A stretch of 64,000 bases of DNA from Phycicoccus jejuensis (GCF_000720925.1 NZ_JOEE01000001.1:310001-374000); one strand, 5' to 3'. Counted from the stretch's first letter, positions 1-9,067 are shown. The notes: generated by a model not told the origin, from the letters alone. Program-made: numbers and translations.

Positions 1-2
1 GC

Positions 3-848
3 GAGCTGACCAAGACGTACGGGAGCCACCGGGCCGTCGCCGGCCTCGACCTCGACGTCCACACCGGCGAGGTCTTCGCCCTCCTCGGCCCCAACGGCGC
101 CGGCAAGACGACGACCGTCGAGATCCTCGAGGGCTTCCGCGACCGCGACGGCGGCGAGGTCTCCGTCCTCGGCACCGACCCGCACGGCGCCGGCCGGGCC
201 TGGCGCGACCGCATCGGGATCGTCCTGCAGACCTCGGGCGGCCTCGACCTGCTCACCCCGCGCGAGGCGCTGCGCAGCACCGCGCGGTGCTACGCGACGC
301 CGCGCGACGTCGACGAGGTCATCGAGGCGACCGGTCTCGGCGCCAAGGCCGACGACCGCATCACCGGCCTCTCCGGGGGCCAGCGCCGCCGGCTCGACGT
401 CGCGCTCGGGATCGTCGGGCGGCCGGAGCTGCTCTTCCTCGACGAGCCGACGACCGGGTTCGACCCGCAGGCCCGCCGCGACTTCTGGGAGCTGATCCGT
501 GGCCTCGCGCAGGGCGGCACGACCATCCTCCTGACGACGCACTACCTCGACGAGGCCGAGCACCTCGCCGACCGGGTCGGCGTCATCGCCGGTGGGCGGC
601 TGCTCGCGCTCGACACCCCGGCCGCCCTCGGCGGCCGTCAGTCCCAGGAGGCGACGGTCTCGTGGGAGGAGGACGGCACCCGGCGCTCCGTCCGTACGGG
701 CACGCCCACCACCGAGGTCGCCTCCCTCGCAGCCCGGTTCGGCGGCGAGGTCCCCGAGCTGACCGTCACCCGTCCCTCGCTCGAGGACACCTACCTCGGG
801 CTCATCGCCCCCCACGTCACGACCGAGCGCCAGGAGGTGCCCGCATGA
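3..848 (+). CDS. ABC-2 type exporter, ATP-binding subunit (5' end cut off)
   Basis: Nucleotide-binding subunit of an ABC exporter of the drug/antibiotic (DrrA-like) type. The visible 281 residues carry Walker A (GPNGAGKT, about residue 33), the signature LSGGQRRRLDV and Walker B LLFLDEPTTGFD, followed by the H-loop region LLTTHYLDEAEHLA. The start codon lies before the window, but only a few residues can be missing because the first visible residues already belong to the first beta strand. Its TGA overlaps the ATG of the permease gene (ATGA at 845-848), so the two subunits are co-translated. The substrate cannot be told from sequence. Confidence 0.93.
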   Translation, partial: ELTKTYGSHRAVAGLDLDVHTGEVFALLGPNGAGKTTTVEILEGFRDRDGGEVSVLGTDPHGAGRAWRDRIGIVLQTSGGLDLLTPREALRSTARCYATPRDVDEVIEATGLGAKADDRITGLSGGQRRRLDVALGIVGRPELLFLDEPTTGFDPQARRDFWELIRGLAQGGTTILLTTHYLDEAEHLADRVGVIAGGRLLALDTPAALGGRQSQEATVSWEEDGTRRSVRTGTPTTEVASLAARFGGEVPELTVTRPSLEDTYLGLIAPHVTTERQEVPA

Positions 849-1645
849 ACACCCTCGCCCTCGGTGTCGACCGCACGACCGTCGAGCTGAAGATGTACTC
901 GCGCGAGAAGGAGGCCGTCTTCTTCTCCTTCCTCTTCCCGATCCTCCTGCTGCTCCTGTTCTCGGTGATCTTCTCGAGCCAGTTCGAGGACTCGGCCCGC
1001 ACCGGGATGACCGCGGCCCGCTACTTCCTCCCGGGGATGGTCGCCGCCGGCGTCATCCTCACGAGCTTCCAGACGATGGCGATGTCGGTCGCCGCCGAGC
1101 GCGACGACGGCACGCTCAAGCGGCTGCGCGCCACGCCGATGCCGCCGGCGGCGTACTTCCTCGGCAAGGTCGGTCTCGTCGTGTGCACCTCGCTCGTCCA
1201 GGTCGTGCTGCTCCTGCTCGTGGCCCGGCTCGCCTTCGACGTGCCGCTCCCCGACACCGGTGGTCGGTGGCTGCTCTTCGCGGGCGTGTTCTCGCTCGGC
1301 GTCTTCGGGGGCACGGTGCTCGGCATCGCGTACTCGTCGCTCGCGTCGTCGCGCTCCATCGGAGCCGTGGTCATCGGCCCGCAGCTGGTCCTCCAGTTCA
1401 TCAGCGGTGTGTACATCGCCTTCACCGACGTGCCGCAGTGGCTGCAGCAGGTGGCGTCGGTCTTCCCGCTCAAGTGGATCGCCCAGGGGATGCGGGCGGT
1501 GTTCCTGCCGGACGGCCTCGCCTCGGCCGAGATGGCCGGCTCGTGGGAGCCCGGTCGGGTGCTGCTCGTGCTCGCCGGGTGGGCGGTCGCCGGTCTGGTC
1601 CTCTGCCTGACGACGTTCACGTGGTTCAAGCGCGGCACGGTGTGA
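845..1645 (+). CDS. ABC-2 type exporter, permease subunit
   Basis: Membrane subunit (266 aa) of the exporter whose ATPase is encoded just upstream with a 4-bp overlap. The protein starts MNTLALGVDRTTVELKMY, has a first membrane segment near residues 27-45 and five more towards the C-terminus, the usual six-helix ABC2_membrane layout. A following two-component system on the same strand, 34 bp downstream, is a common arrangement for drug or bacteriocin exporters and suggests that this sensor pair controls the exporter; that link is inference. Confidence 0.9.
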   Translation: MNTLALGVDRTTVELKMYSREKEAVFFSFLFPILLLLLFSVIFSSQFEDSARTGMTAARYFLPGMVAAGVILTSFQTMAMSVAAERDDGTLKRLRATPMPPAAYFLGKVGLVVCTSLVQVVLLLLVARLAFDVPLPDTGGRWLLFAGVFSLGVFGGTVLGIAYSSLASSRSIGAVVIGPQLVLQFISGVYIAFTDVPQWLQQVASVFPLKWIAQGMRAVFLPDGLASAEMAGSWEPGRVLLVLAGWAVAGLVLCLTTFTWFKRGTV

Positions 1646-1679
1646 GGCGCTCGCGCCGCCCGACGGGCAGGATGAGGGC

Positions 1680-2897
1680 ATGAGCCAGGCCAGCGCCGAC
1701 GTCCCCGAGCAGGGGGTGTCGACCGCCGAGTTCCGGGCGATGTGGCGGCGGCAGGAGCCCTTCTGGCACGGGGCCTTCGCCATCGTGTGGGCCTCGGCGG
1801 TCGTCGTCACGGTCCTCGACGAGCGCGGCCCGCACGGCCTGTGGCCCTCGGTGCTCCTGCTCGTCGCGATGGCCGTGGCGTACGCGACGCTCGGGGTCCG
1901 GGGCATCCGGCAGCAGCAGCGGGCCGGCGTCGCCTACCAGGTCGTCGCGTGGTCCCTCCTCCTGCTGATCCAGCTCGTCGACCCGGGCACCGAGTCGTGG
2001 ATGCTCTACTTCATCCTCTACCCGCAGATGTGGGCCATGCTCGAGGTCCGGTGGGCGGCGGTCGGGACGCTCCTGTCCCTCGCGGTCTTCGGTGGGGTGC
2101 GGTTCTGGCAGAGCGGGTTCGACTCCGATGCCCTCGGGGCCATCCTCATCAGCTCGGTCATCTCGCTCGGCATCTCGACGGCCCTCGGCATCTTCATCAA
2201 CCGCATCGTCGACGAGGCGAAGAGCCGCGCCGAGACCATCGACGAGCTGCAGGCCACTCAGGCCCGGCTCGCCGCCGTCGAGCGCGACCGCGGCGTGCAG
2301 GACGAGCGCGAGCGCATCTCGCGGGAGATCCACGACACCCTCGCGCAGGGGTTCACGTCGGTGGTCACGCTGACCCGCGCGGCGGACGCGGCGCTGGCCC
2401 GCGGCGACGTCGCGACGGCCCGCGAGCGGCTCTCGCTCGTCGAGCGGACGGCCGTCGACAACCTCGCGGAGGCGCGGCTCATCGTGGCCGAGCTCACCCC
2501 GGGGCACCTGCAGTCACGCACCCTCGTCGAGGCGATGCAGCGGCTCGGGGACGCCGTGAGCAGCGAGACCGGCATGCGCGCCGAGGTGACGGTCGACGGC
2601 GAGCCGGCGCCCCTCGGCGGGGTCGCCGAGGTCGTCCTCCTGCGCACGGCCCAGGAGGCGCTCTCGAACGTCCGGCGCCACGCGTCCGCCGGCCACGTCG
2701 CGGTGTCGCTGGCCTACGAGCCCGAGCGGGTCGTCCTCACGGTGTGCGACGACGGCCGCGGGTTCGACACGGGCGCCGACCGCAGGGGCTTCGGCCTCGA
2801 CGGGGTCCGGGCCCGCGCCGCCCAGGTCGGCGGCGAGGTGGACCTGACGAGCGTGCCCGGTTCGGGCACGACCCTGCGACTGGAGGTACCCCGGTGA
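1680..2897 (+). CDS. Two-component sensor histidine kinase, NarL/DesK type
   Basis: Membrane sensor kinase of 405 aa. The first 170 residues hold about five hydrophobic segments. These are followed by a short linker helix (residues 180-210), a HisKA_3 dimerisation domain with the phospho-accepting His at about residue 218 in ISREIHDTLAQG, and a HATPase_c domain ending with the G box VCDDGRGFDTG and a final GFGLDGVR motif. The TGA overlaps the GTG of the response regulator. The ligand is unknown. The extracellular part is short, so a membrane-perturbation or intramembrane signal is plausible. Confidence 0.92.
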   Translation: MSQASADVPEQGVSTAEFRAMWRRQEPFWHGAFAIVWASAVVVTVLDERGPHGLWPSVLLLVAMAVAYATLGVRGIRQQQRAGVAYQVVAWSLLLLIQLVDPGTESWMLYFILYPQMWAMLEVRWAAVGTLLSLAVFGGVRFWQSGFDSDALGAILISSVISLGISTALGIFINRIVDEAKSRAETIDELQATQARLAAVERDRGVQDERERISREIHDTLAQGFTSVVTLTRAADAALARGDVATARERLSLVERTAVDNLAEARLIVAELTPGHLQSRTLVEAMQRLGDAVSSETGMRAEVTVDGEPAPLGGVAEVVLLRTAQEALSNVRRHASAGHVAVSLAYEPERVVLTVCDDGRGFDTGADRRGFGLDGVRARAAQVGGEVDLTSVPGSGTTLRLEVPR

Positions 2898-3520
2898 TCC
2901 GTCTGCTCGTGGTCGACGACCATCCCGTCGTCCGGGCCGGGATGGTCGCCGTGCTCGGCGAGGAGCCCGACCTCGACGTCGTCGGGGAGGCGGGCAACGG
3001 CGCCGAGGCGCTCGCGCTCGTCCCGCGCCTGGAGCCCGACGTCGTCCTCATGGACCTGCGGATGCCCGTGATGGACGGAGCCGAGGCGACCGCCCGGCTG
3101 CGCTCGATGCCGTCCGCGCCGCAGGTGCTCGTCCTCACGACCTACGACACCGACGCCGACATCGTCCGGGCCGTGGAGGCCGGGGCGCGGGGGTACCTGC
3201 TCAAGGACGCGCCGACGTCGCTGCTCACGGACGCCATCCGGCGGGCGGCGCGCGGCGAGACGGTGCTGGCGCCGCCGGTCGCGGCGCGGCTGGCGGACCG
3301 GCTGCGGGCGCCGGCGGTCCCGGACCTCACCGCGCGCGAGGTCGAGGTGCTCGGGCTCGTGGCGCGGGGGCTGTCGAACGCCCAGGTGGGACGGCAGCTC
3401 TTCATCGGCGAGGCCACCGTCAAGACGCACCTCCTGCGCGCCTTCGCCAAGCTCGGGGTGCAGGACCGCACGGCGGCGGTCACCGAGGCCCACCGTCGCG
3501 GCCTCATCGACCTCGGCTGA
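2894..3520 (+). CDS. Response regulator, NarL/FixJ family
   Basis: Transcription factor of 208 aa and partner of the kinase just upstream (GTGA overlap at 2894-2897). The receiver domain has the acidic pair in LLVVDDHP and the phospho-acceptor Asp at about residue 54 in VVLMDLRMP. The conserved Thr (VLVLTTYD) and Lys (YLLKDA) are present. A LuxR-type HTH follows (about residues 140-200) with LTAREVEVLGLVARGLSN and the recognition helix in GEATVKTHL. It probably regulates the upstream exporter genes or itself. Confidence 0.94.
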   Translation: MIRLLVVDDHPVVRAGMVAVLGEEPDLDVVGEAGNGAEALALVPRLEPDVVLMDLRMPVMDGAEATARLRSMPSAPQVLVLTTYDTDADIVRAVEAGARGYLLKDAPTSLLTDAIRRAARGETVLAPPVAARLADRLRAPAVPDLTAREVEVLGLVARGLSNAQVGRQLFIGEATVKTHLLRAFAKLGVQDRTAAVTEAHRRGLIDLG

Positions 3521-3574
3521 GGACTGCCCGCCGGGGCGAGCGGGTCGAGGCCCGAGCGGAACGACCCCTACCGG

Positions 3575-3729
3575 CCGCTGTCGTTCGCTTCCGATACCGG
3601 AGCAACCATGACGAGCGGTCGTAGCGCACCGCTCGTCCCGCTCGCGTCGTGGCTTGGAGCAACCATGACGAGCGGCCGAGGAGTGCCGCTCATCCCAGTT
3701 GCTCCGGGATGAGGGGCGAACGACAGCGG
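3575..3729. repeat. Nested palindrome with internal 20-bp direct repeat (family C)
   Basis: Gene-free DNA between two convergent genes. The outermost 14 bp at 3575-3588 and 3716-3729 are perfect inverted copies (CCGCTGTCGTTCGC). Inside, the 20-bp word GGAGCAACCATGACGAGCGG occurs twice (3599-3618 and 3656-3675). The second copy is itself the left arm of an imperfect hairpin closed by GTTGCTCC at 3698-3705. No reading frame with coding character is visible. It may act as a bidirectional terminator, but its length and nesting exceed what termination needs. Confidence 0.75.
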
Positions 3730-3763
3730 TCGTGAGGGACATGCCCTGTGGTCGGGCGCGGCG

Positions 3764-3937
3764 GGTCGAGGTGACAGGAGACCGCGAGAGGGTCGGGTTT
3801 CACCTCGACCGGCCGCGCGTGGCGCGGGTCGAGGTATCCGGCCCACGTCTGACGGCGGCCGGATACCTCGACCGGGCAAGGGGAGCAGCGGGTCGAGGTG
3901 ACAAGAGACCGCGAGAGGGTCGGGTTTCACCTCGACC
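3764..3937. repeat. Composite repeat B-A-B of three palindromes
   Basis: Two nearly identical 47-bp copies (3764-3810 and 3891-3937) bounded by GGTCGAGGTGA and its inverse TCACCTCGACC flank a third palindrome at 3827-3873 whose 15-bp arms are perfect (GTCGAGGTATCCGGC at 3828-3842 against 3858-3872). The middle unit is the same family (family A) as the copies at 45359 and 46401. Both unit types share the outer word GGTCGAGGT. The block sits directly downstream of the dedA gene on the other strand, so it may end that transcript. Confidence 0.8.
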
Positions 3938-3943
3938 CGTTGG

Positions 3944-4627
3944 TCAGGGGCGCTGCTCGAGCTCGTCGACGACCTCGTCGGACTCCGCGCGCGCCTCGGC
4001 CGGCGACATCGCGGCGGCGCGGCGGTGGCGCAGCCACTCGATGACGACCGGCACGACCGAGACGAGCACGATCGCGAGGATGACGACCTCGAGGTTGTCC
4101 TTGACGAACGCGACGTTGCCGAGGAAGTGCCCCGCCAGGGTCACGACCCCCACCCAGAGCGCGGCGCCGACGGCGGACCAGGTGAAGAAGTGGCGCCGCT
4201 CCATCCGGCCGATGCCGGCGACGACCGTGATGTACGTGCGCACGATCGGCACGAACCGCCCGAGCACCAGCGCCTTGGCGCCGTACCGGTCGAAGAACTC
4301 CTCGGTCTTGTCGAAGTACTGCCGCTTGATGATCCGCCCGTCCCGGTTGCGCAGCGGCGCCCCGAGCCTGCGGCCCAGCTCGTAGCCGACCACGTTGCCG
4401 AGGAAGGCGGCCGCGAACAGCGCCCCCATCGCGACGAAGAGGTTGACCTGGAGCTGGCCGCTCGCGACGAACAGGCCGACGGCGAAGAGGAGCGAGTCCC
4501 CCGGCAGGATCGGGAAGAACAGCCCGCACTCGACGAACACGATGGCCAGCGAGATCCAGAAGAACGCCGACCCGTAGGTGTCGAGGAGGTACTGGGGGTC
4601 CATCCAGTTGGGCCCGAGGGAGTGCAT
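3944..4627 (-). CDS. DedA family membrane protein
   Basis: Integral membrane protein of 227 aa in the DedA/SNARE-associated (VTT) family, whose members act in lipid carrier flipping and membrane homeostasis. It starts MHSLGPNWMDPQYLL. Visible family features are the early segment GLFFPILPGDSLLFAVG, the G-x-x-x-G region GNVVGYELGRRLG, and FVPIVRTYITVVAGIGRM with the conserved Arg residues, followed by two C-terminal helices. An in-frame upstream GTG at 4630 and an internal ATG at 4603 are alternative starts. A second, more divergent DedA gene lies at 51429. Confidence 0.93.
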   Translation of the reverse strand: MHSLGPNWMDPQYLLDTYGSAFFWISLAIVFVECGLFFPILPGDSLLFAVGLFVASGQLQVNLFVAMGALFAAAFLGNVVGYELGRRLGAPLRNRDGRIIKRQYFDKTEEFFDRYGAKALVLGRFVPIVRTYITVVAGIGRMERRHFFTWSAVGAALWVGVVTLAGHFLGNVAFVKDNLEVVILAIVLVSVVPVVIEWLRHRRAAAMSPAEARAESDEVVDELEQRP

Positions 4628-4840
4628 CACGGCCCCAAGGGTAGGTGCTCCGCCATGACCGCGCGGCCGCCCGACGCTGTGTGCCACCTGTGGCTTCCCG
4701 CCGGACGGACCGGGCGGAGCAGCGGGCGACCCTGCGGAAAGCCCCGCGCGGATGGACACCCGCGACGCGATCCGTCCCCCGCGGCTACTCTCGCGCGTGA
4801 ACGCGCAGGTCCACCGCGCGCCCCCGGAAGAGAGCACAGC

Positions 4841-5722
4841 ATGACCCGACGTCCTCGCCTCGTCGTCCCCGCCCTCGCGGCCGCCGCCCTCGCGCTCGCC
4901 GGCTGCGGCGCCCCCGTCGACGAGCAGCCCGCCGCCTCCGCGACGCCGAGCGGCACCTCGTCCGACCCGCTCGCCGGCTGCACGCCCGACGCGCTGAAGA
5001 CCCTCACCGCCGGCACGCTGACCGTCGGCACCGACAAGCCGGCCTACGGCCCGTGGTTCGTCGACGACGACCCCTCCAACGGCAAGGGCTACGAGTCGGC
5101 CGTCGCGTACGCGATCGCCGACAAGCTCGGCTACGCCGAGGACAAGGTGCAGTGGGCCGTCGTGCCGTTCAACACGGCCATCGCCCCCGGTCCGAAGACC
5201 TTCGACCTCGACCTCAACCAGGTCTCGATCAGCGACGACCGCAAGAAGGCCGTCGACTTCTCCTCCGGCTACTACGACGTGCGCCAGACCGTCATCACGT
5301 ACAAGGGCAGCCCGATCGACGGCAAGCCCTCGGTCGCCGACCTCAAGGGCGCCAGGCTCGGCGCCCAGGTGGGGACCACGTCCTACACCGCCGCCACGCA
5401 GCAGATCGCCCCCACCGAGCAGGTCGCCGTCTTCGACACCAACGACCTCGCCGTCCAGGCCCTGAAGAACCAGCAGATCGACGGCATCGTCGTCGACCTG
5501 CCGACCGGCTTCTACATGACGGCGGCCCAGCTCGACGACGGCGTCATCGTCGGCCAGCTGCCCGCGCAGGGCACGCCCGAGCAGTTCGGCGCCGTGCTCG
5601 ACAAGGGCAGCTCCCTCACCCCCTGCGTCACCGCCGCCGTCGACGCCCTGCGCGCCGACGGCACGCTCGAGAAGCTCGTCGGCGAGTGGCTCTCGACGCA
5701 GGGCGCCCCCGAGCTGAAGTGA
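4841..5722 (+). CDS. Amino-acid ABC importer, substrate-binding lipoprotein
   Basis: Secreted solute-binding protein of 293 aa anchored as a lipoprotein: signal peptide with lipobox LAGC, Cys at residue 22. The rest matches the bacterial extracellular family 3 binding proteins (polar amino acids): LTVGTDKPAYGPWF at the first strand, then DFSSGYYDVRQTVI and GARLGAQVGTTSY in the two lobes. It is the first gene of a three-gene importer operon in which every junction is a GTGA overlap. A purine-rich GGAAGAGAG lies before the ATG. The exact amino acid is not predictable. Confidence 0.93.
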   Translation: MTRRPRLVVPALAAAALALAGCGAPVDEQPAASATPSGTSSDPLAGCTPDALKTLTAGTLTVGTDKPAYGPWFVDDDPSNGKGYESAVAYAIADKLGYAEDKVQWAVVPFNTAIAPGPKTFDLDLNQVSISDDRKKAVDFSSGYYDVRQTVITYKGSPIDGKPSVADLKGARLGAQVGTTSYTAATQQIAPTEQVAVFDTNDLAVQALKNQQIDGIVVDLPTGFYMTAAQLDDGVIVGQLPAQGTPEQFGAVLDKGSSLTPCVTAAVDALRADGTLEKLVGEWLSTQGAPELK

Positions 5723-6594
5723 CCACCCCGGCAGCACCGGCGACGGGGTCCGACGCGCAGCCGTCCGCCCTCGAGCTCGAGCGACGGCGCTACCGCCGCG
5801 GCCGGGCGGTGCGGTCGGCCGGCATCTCGGCGGTCTCGACGCTGCTGCTCGTCGGGGTCGTCGTCGCCCTCGTCGTCACCTCGCCCGGGTGGCCGCGCGT
5901 CCGCGACACGTTCCTGGACTGGGACAAGGCGGTCGAGTCCTTCCCCGCCGTCGTCGACGGCCTCTGGCTCAACATCCGCGTGATGCTCGCCTGCGGCGTC
6001 GTCATCGCCGTCCTCGGCCTGACGCTCGCGGTGATGCGCACCGTCCGCGGCCCGGTCGCGTTCCCGCTGAGGCTCTTCGCGACGGCGTACGTCGACCTCT
6101 TCCGCGGCCTGCCGCTGCTCCTCGTCATCTTCGTCCTCGGCTTCGGGGCGCCGGCGCTGCGGCTGTCCGGCCTGCCGTCGTCGGCGCTGTTCTGGGGCGC
6201 CTGCGCGCTCGTGCTGTCGTACTCGGCCTACGTGGCGGAGGTCTTCCGCGCCGGCATCGAGTCGGTGCACCCGTCGCAGCGGGCCGCCGCCCGCTCGCTG
6301 GGCCTGTCCTACGGGCAGACGATGCGCCACGTGGTCCTCCCGCAGGCCGTCCGCCGGGTCGTGCCGCCGCTGATGAACGACCTCGTCTCGCTCCAGAAGG
6401 ACTCCGGCCTCATCGCGGTCCTCGGCGTCATCGACGCCATCCGGGCGGCGCAGATCGAGACCGCGCTCGACTTCAACTTCACGCCGTACGTCGTCGCCGG
6501 TGCGCTCTTCGTCTGTCTGACCATCCCGATGGCCCGGCTGACCGACCACGTCGCGCGACGGCAGGGCTTCCACGGCGCGGGAGGGATGCTGTGA
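5719..6594 (+). CDS. Amino-acid ABC importer, permease (HisM/GlnP family)
   Basis: Membrane subunit, 291 aa, of the importer encoded with the upstream binding protein and downstream ATPase. The N-terminal 30 residues are charged and cytoplasmic; then come about five transmembrane segments. The cytoplasmic coupling (EAA) loop is seen as AARSLGLSYGQTMRHVVLPQ, where ATPase contacts are made in this family. The GTG start overlaps the previous stop and its own TGA overlaps the ATPase start, which supports 1:1 production of the parts. Confidence 0.92.
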   Translation: MTTPAAPATGSDAQPSALELERRRYRRGRAVRSAGISAVSTLLLVGVVVALVVTSPGWPRVRDTFLDWDKAVESFPAVVDGLWLNIRVMLACGVVIAVLGLTLAVMRTVRGPVAFPLRLFATAYVDLFRGLPLLLVIFVLGFGAPALRLSGLPSSALFWGACALVLSYSAYVAEVFRAGIESVHPSQRAAARSLGLSYGQTMRHVVLPQAVRRVVPPLMNDLVSLQKDSGLIAVLGVIDAIRAAQIETALDFNFTPYVVAGALFVCLTIPMARLTDHVARRQGFHGAGGML

Positions 6595-7325
6595 GCGAGG
6601 TGCTGCGGCTCGAGGGCGTCCGGAAGTCGTTCGGCGAGAACGAGGTCCTGCGCGGCCTCGACCTCTCGGTGCACGAGGGGCAGGTCGTCGTCCTCATCGG
6701 CGCGAGCGGCTCGGGCAAGTCGACGCTGCTGCGCTGCGTCAACCTCCTCGAGGTCGTCGACGACGGGCGCATCACCCTCGACGGCGAGGACGTGACCGAC
6801 CCCCGGGTCGACGCCGATGCCGTCCGCGCCCGGACGGGCGTCGTCTTCCAGGCCTACAACCTCTTCCCCCACCTGTCGGTGCTCGACAACATCACCCTCG
6901 CGCCGATCCGGGTCCACAAGGTCGCCAAGGCCGAGGCCAGGGAGCGCGCGATGGCGATGCTGGAGCGGGTCGGCCTGCCCGAGAAGGCCTCCGCCCGCCC
7001 CGACGACCTCTCCGGCGGCCAGCAGCAGCGGGTCGCCATCGCCCGGGCCCTGGTCAACCAGCCCCGGCTCATGCTGCTCGACGAGGTCACCTCGGCCCTC
7101 GACCCCGAGCTCGTCGGCGAGGTCCTCGACCTCCTGCGCGAGCTCAAGGACGAGGGCATGACGATGGTCCTCAACACCCACGAGATGGGGTTCGCGCGGC
7201 AGGTCGCCGACACCGTGTGCTTCCTCCACGGCGGGGTCGTCCACGAGCAGGGGCCGCCCGAGCAGGTGCTCGGCGACCCGCGCGAGGAGCGGACCCGCCG
7301 CTTCCTCGCCCGCATGCACGCCTAG
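6591..7325 (+). CDS. Amino-acid ABC importer, ATP-binding subunit (GlnQ-like)
   Basis: ATPase of the polar amino-acid importer, 244 aa. Visible motifs are Walker A GASGSGKST (about residue 37), the Q-loop VVFQAYNLFPHLS, the signature LSGGQQQRVAIARAL, Walker B MLLDEVTSALD and the H-loop NTHEMGFA. All catalytic residues are in place and the length is typical. Last gene of the operon; the next gene starts 10 bp later on the same strand and may be read through. Confidence 0.95.
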   Translation: MSEVLRLEGVRKSFGENEVLRGLDLSVHEGQVVVLIGASGSGKSTLLRCVNLLEVVDDGRITLDGEDVTDPRVDADAVRARTGVVFQAYNLFPHLSVLDNITLAPIRVHKVAKAEARERAMAMLERVGLPEKASARPDDLSGGQQQRVAIARALVNQPRLMLLDEVTSALDPELVGEVLDLLRELKDEGMTMVLNTHEMGFARQVADTVCFLHGGVVHEQGPPEQVLGDPREERTRRFLARMHA

Positions 7326-7335
7326 CCTGCTGCGC

Positions 7336-7989
7336 GTGGAGGACGAGCGCGAGATCGGGGTCGGGCCCTGGGAGGGGCCGTGGCCGGAGGGCGACCACTG
7401 GGACCCCGAGCTGCTGCGTGACGGCGACCGCCGCAACGTCGTCGACCGGTACCGGTACTGGCGGATGGACGCCGTCGTCGCCGACCTCGACACGCGCCGG
7501 CACCCGCTGCACGTCGCCATCGAGAACTGGCGCCACGACCTCAACATCGGCTCGGTCGTGCGCACGGCGAACGCCACCAACGTCGCGGCCTTCCACGTCG
7601 TCGGCAAGCGCCGCTGGAACCGGCGCGGGGCGATGGTCACCGACCGCTACCAGCACGAGGTGCACCACCCCGACGCGGCGGCGCTCGCGGCCTGGGCCGC
7701 GACGGCGGGGGAGGACGGCGCACCGCTGCCGCTCGTCGGCGTCGACAACGTGCCGGGGTCGGTGCCGCTCGAGACGTACGACCTGCCGCGGGCCTGCGTC
7801 CTCGTCCTCGGTCAGGAGGGGGCCGGGCTGACCCCGCAGATGCAGCAGGTGTGCGACGTCGTCCTGCACATCGCCCAGTTCGGCTCGACCCGGTCGGTCA
7901 ACGCCGGCGCGGCCGCCGCCGTCGCGATGCACGCGTGGGTGCGCCGGCACGTCTTCGACCAGCGTCCCGTGACCGGCCCCACGGAATAG
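7336..7989 (+). CDS. TrmH/SpoU family RNA 2'-O-methyltransferase
   Basis: SAM-dependent RNA ribose methylase of the SPOUT class, 217 aa. The three SpoU motifs are seen: NIGSVVRTANATNVAAF (motif 1 with the conserved Arg), CVLVLGQEGAGL (motif 2) and GSTRSVNAGAAAAVAM (motif 3), which build the knotted SAM pocket. About 45 N-terminal residues precede the fold. The target could be tRNA (position 18 type) or rRNA and cannot be decided here. GTG start 10 bp after the ABC ATPase stop. Confidence 0.9.
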   Translation: MEDEREIGVGPWEGPWPEGDHWDPELLRDGDRRNVVDRYRYWRMDAVVADLDTRRHPLHVAIENWRHDLNIGSVVRTANATNVAAFHVVGKRRWNRRGAMVTDRYQHEVHHPDAAALAAWAATAGEDGAPLPLVGVDNVPGSVPLETYDLPRACVLVLGQEGAGLTPQMQQVCDVVLHIAQFGSTRSVNAGAAAAVAMHAWVRRHVFDQRPVTGPTE

Positions 7990-8017
7990 CGCCGGGGCGG
8001 AGGTCGCTGACCCCTCG

Positions 8018-9067
8018 GTGACCACCCCCACGCTCTCCGTCCTCGACCTCGCGCCGGTCCGCTCCGACCAGAGCACCGCCGACGCGCTCGCCGCCACCCG
8101 CGCCCTCGCCCGGGTCGCCGACGAGCACGGGTACCACCGCTACTGGCTCGCCGAGCACCACAACATGCCGGCCGTCGCCGCGACCAACCCGCCGGTGCTC
8201 GCCGCGATGGTCGCCGCCGCCACCGAGCGCATCCGGGTCGGGTCGGGCGGCGTCATGCTGCCCAACCACGCCCCGCTCGTCGTCGCCGAGCAGTTCGCCC
8301 TGCTCGAGGCCGCCTTCCCCGGCCGTGTCGACCTCGGTCTCGGCCGCGCCCCCGGCACCGACCCGGTGACGGCGTGGGCGCTGCGCAGCGGCGGCGGGGG
8401 CGTCGAGGCGGACGCCGCCGAGCGCTTCCCCGACCACGTCGACACCGTCCTCGCGATGATGTCGCCCGACGGCGTCGGCCTGCGCCTGGCCTCCGGCGAC
8501 CACGTCCTCAGGGCCACGCCGCGGGCCACCTCGGTCCCCACCGTGTGGCTCCTCGGCTCGTCGGACTTCTCGGCCCGGCTCGCCGCCTCCCGGGGCCTGC
8601 CCTACGTCTTCGCGCACCACTTCTCCGGTCGCGGCACGGCGGAGGCGCTGGCCCTCTACCGGTCGCAGTACCAGCCCTCCGAGGCGCACCCCGAGCCGCG
8701 GACCCTCCTCACCGTCAACGTCGTCGTCGCCCCCACCGCCGAGGAGGCGCAGCGGCTCGCCCTGCCCAACGTCCGCTCGATGGTGGCGCTGCGCACCGGC
8801 CAGCGCCTCGCCGCCCAGCTGCTCGTCGAGGAGGCCGAGGCGCTCGAGGTGCCCCCGGCCCACGAGGCCCTCGGCGCCGAGATGGTGGGCCGCTGGGTCG
8901 TCGGCGCCCCGGACGAGGCCGCCGCGCAGGTGCACGACCTCGCGCAGACCTTCGGCGTCGACGAGGTGATGGTCCACCCGGTGGCGGGCGCCGTCGCCGG
9001 CACGCCGGCCGACCGGGCCCCGGCCCGTGAGGAGACGCTCCGGCTGCTCGCCGGCGCCCTCGCCTGA
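8018..9067 (+). CDS. LLM class flavin-dependent oxidoreductase (luciferase-like monooxygenase)
   Basis: TIM-barrel flavoenzyme of 349 aa in the luciferase-like family. Opening LSVLDLAPVRSDQ and the following YHRYWLAEHHNMPAVA are hallmarks of the MsnO8/alkanal-monooxygenase-like subgroup, which uses FMN rather than F420. GRVDLGLGRAPGTDP lies at the phosphate-binding end of the barrel. Starts with GTG 28 bp after the methyltransferase gene. The substrate is unknown. Two other LLM enzymes in this window (21165 and 38310) belong to different subgroups. Confidence 0.88.
   Translation: MTTPTLSVLDLAPVRSDQSTADALAATRALARVADEHGYHRYWLAEHHNMPAVAATNPPVLAAMVAAATERIRVGSGGVMLPNHAPLVVAEQFALLEAAFPGRVDLGLGRAPGTDPVTAWALRSGGGGVEADAAERFPDHVDTVLAMMSPDGVGLRLASGDHVLRATPRATSVPTVWLLGSSDFSARLAASRGLPYVFAHHFSGRGTAEALALYRSQYQPSEAHPEPRTLLTVNVVVAPTAEEAQRLALPNVRSMVALRTGQRLAAQLLVEEAEALEVPPAHEALGAEMVGRWVVGAPDEAAAQVHDLAQTFGVDEVMVHPVAGAVAGTPADRAPAREETLRLLAGALA

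Noticed and set aside
4628..5737. Upstream extension of the dedA frame on the minus strand
   Set aside because: It is antisense to the substrate-binding lipoprotein gene. The DedA fold begins at the ATG at 4627.
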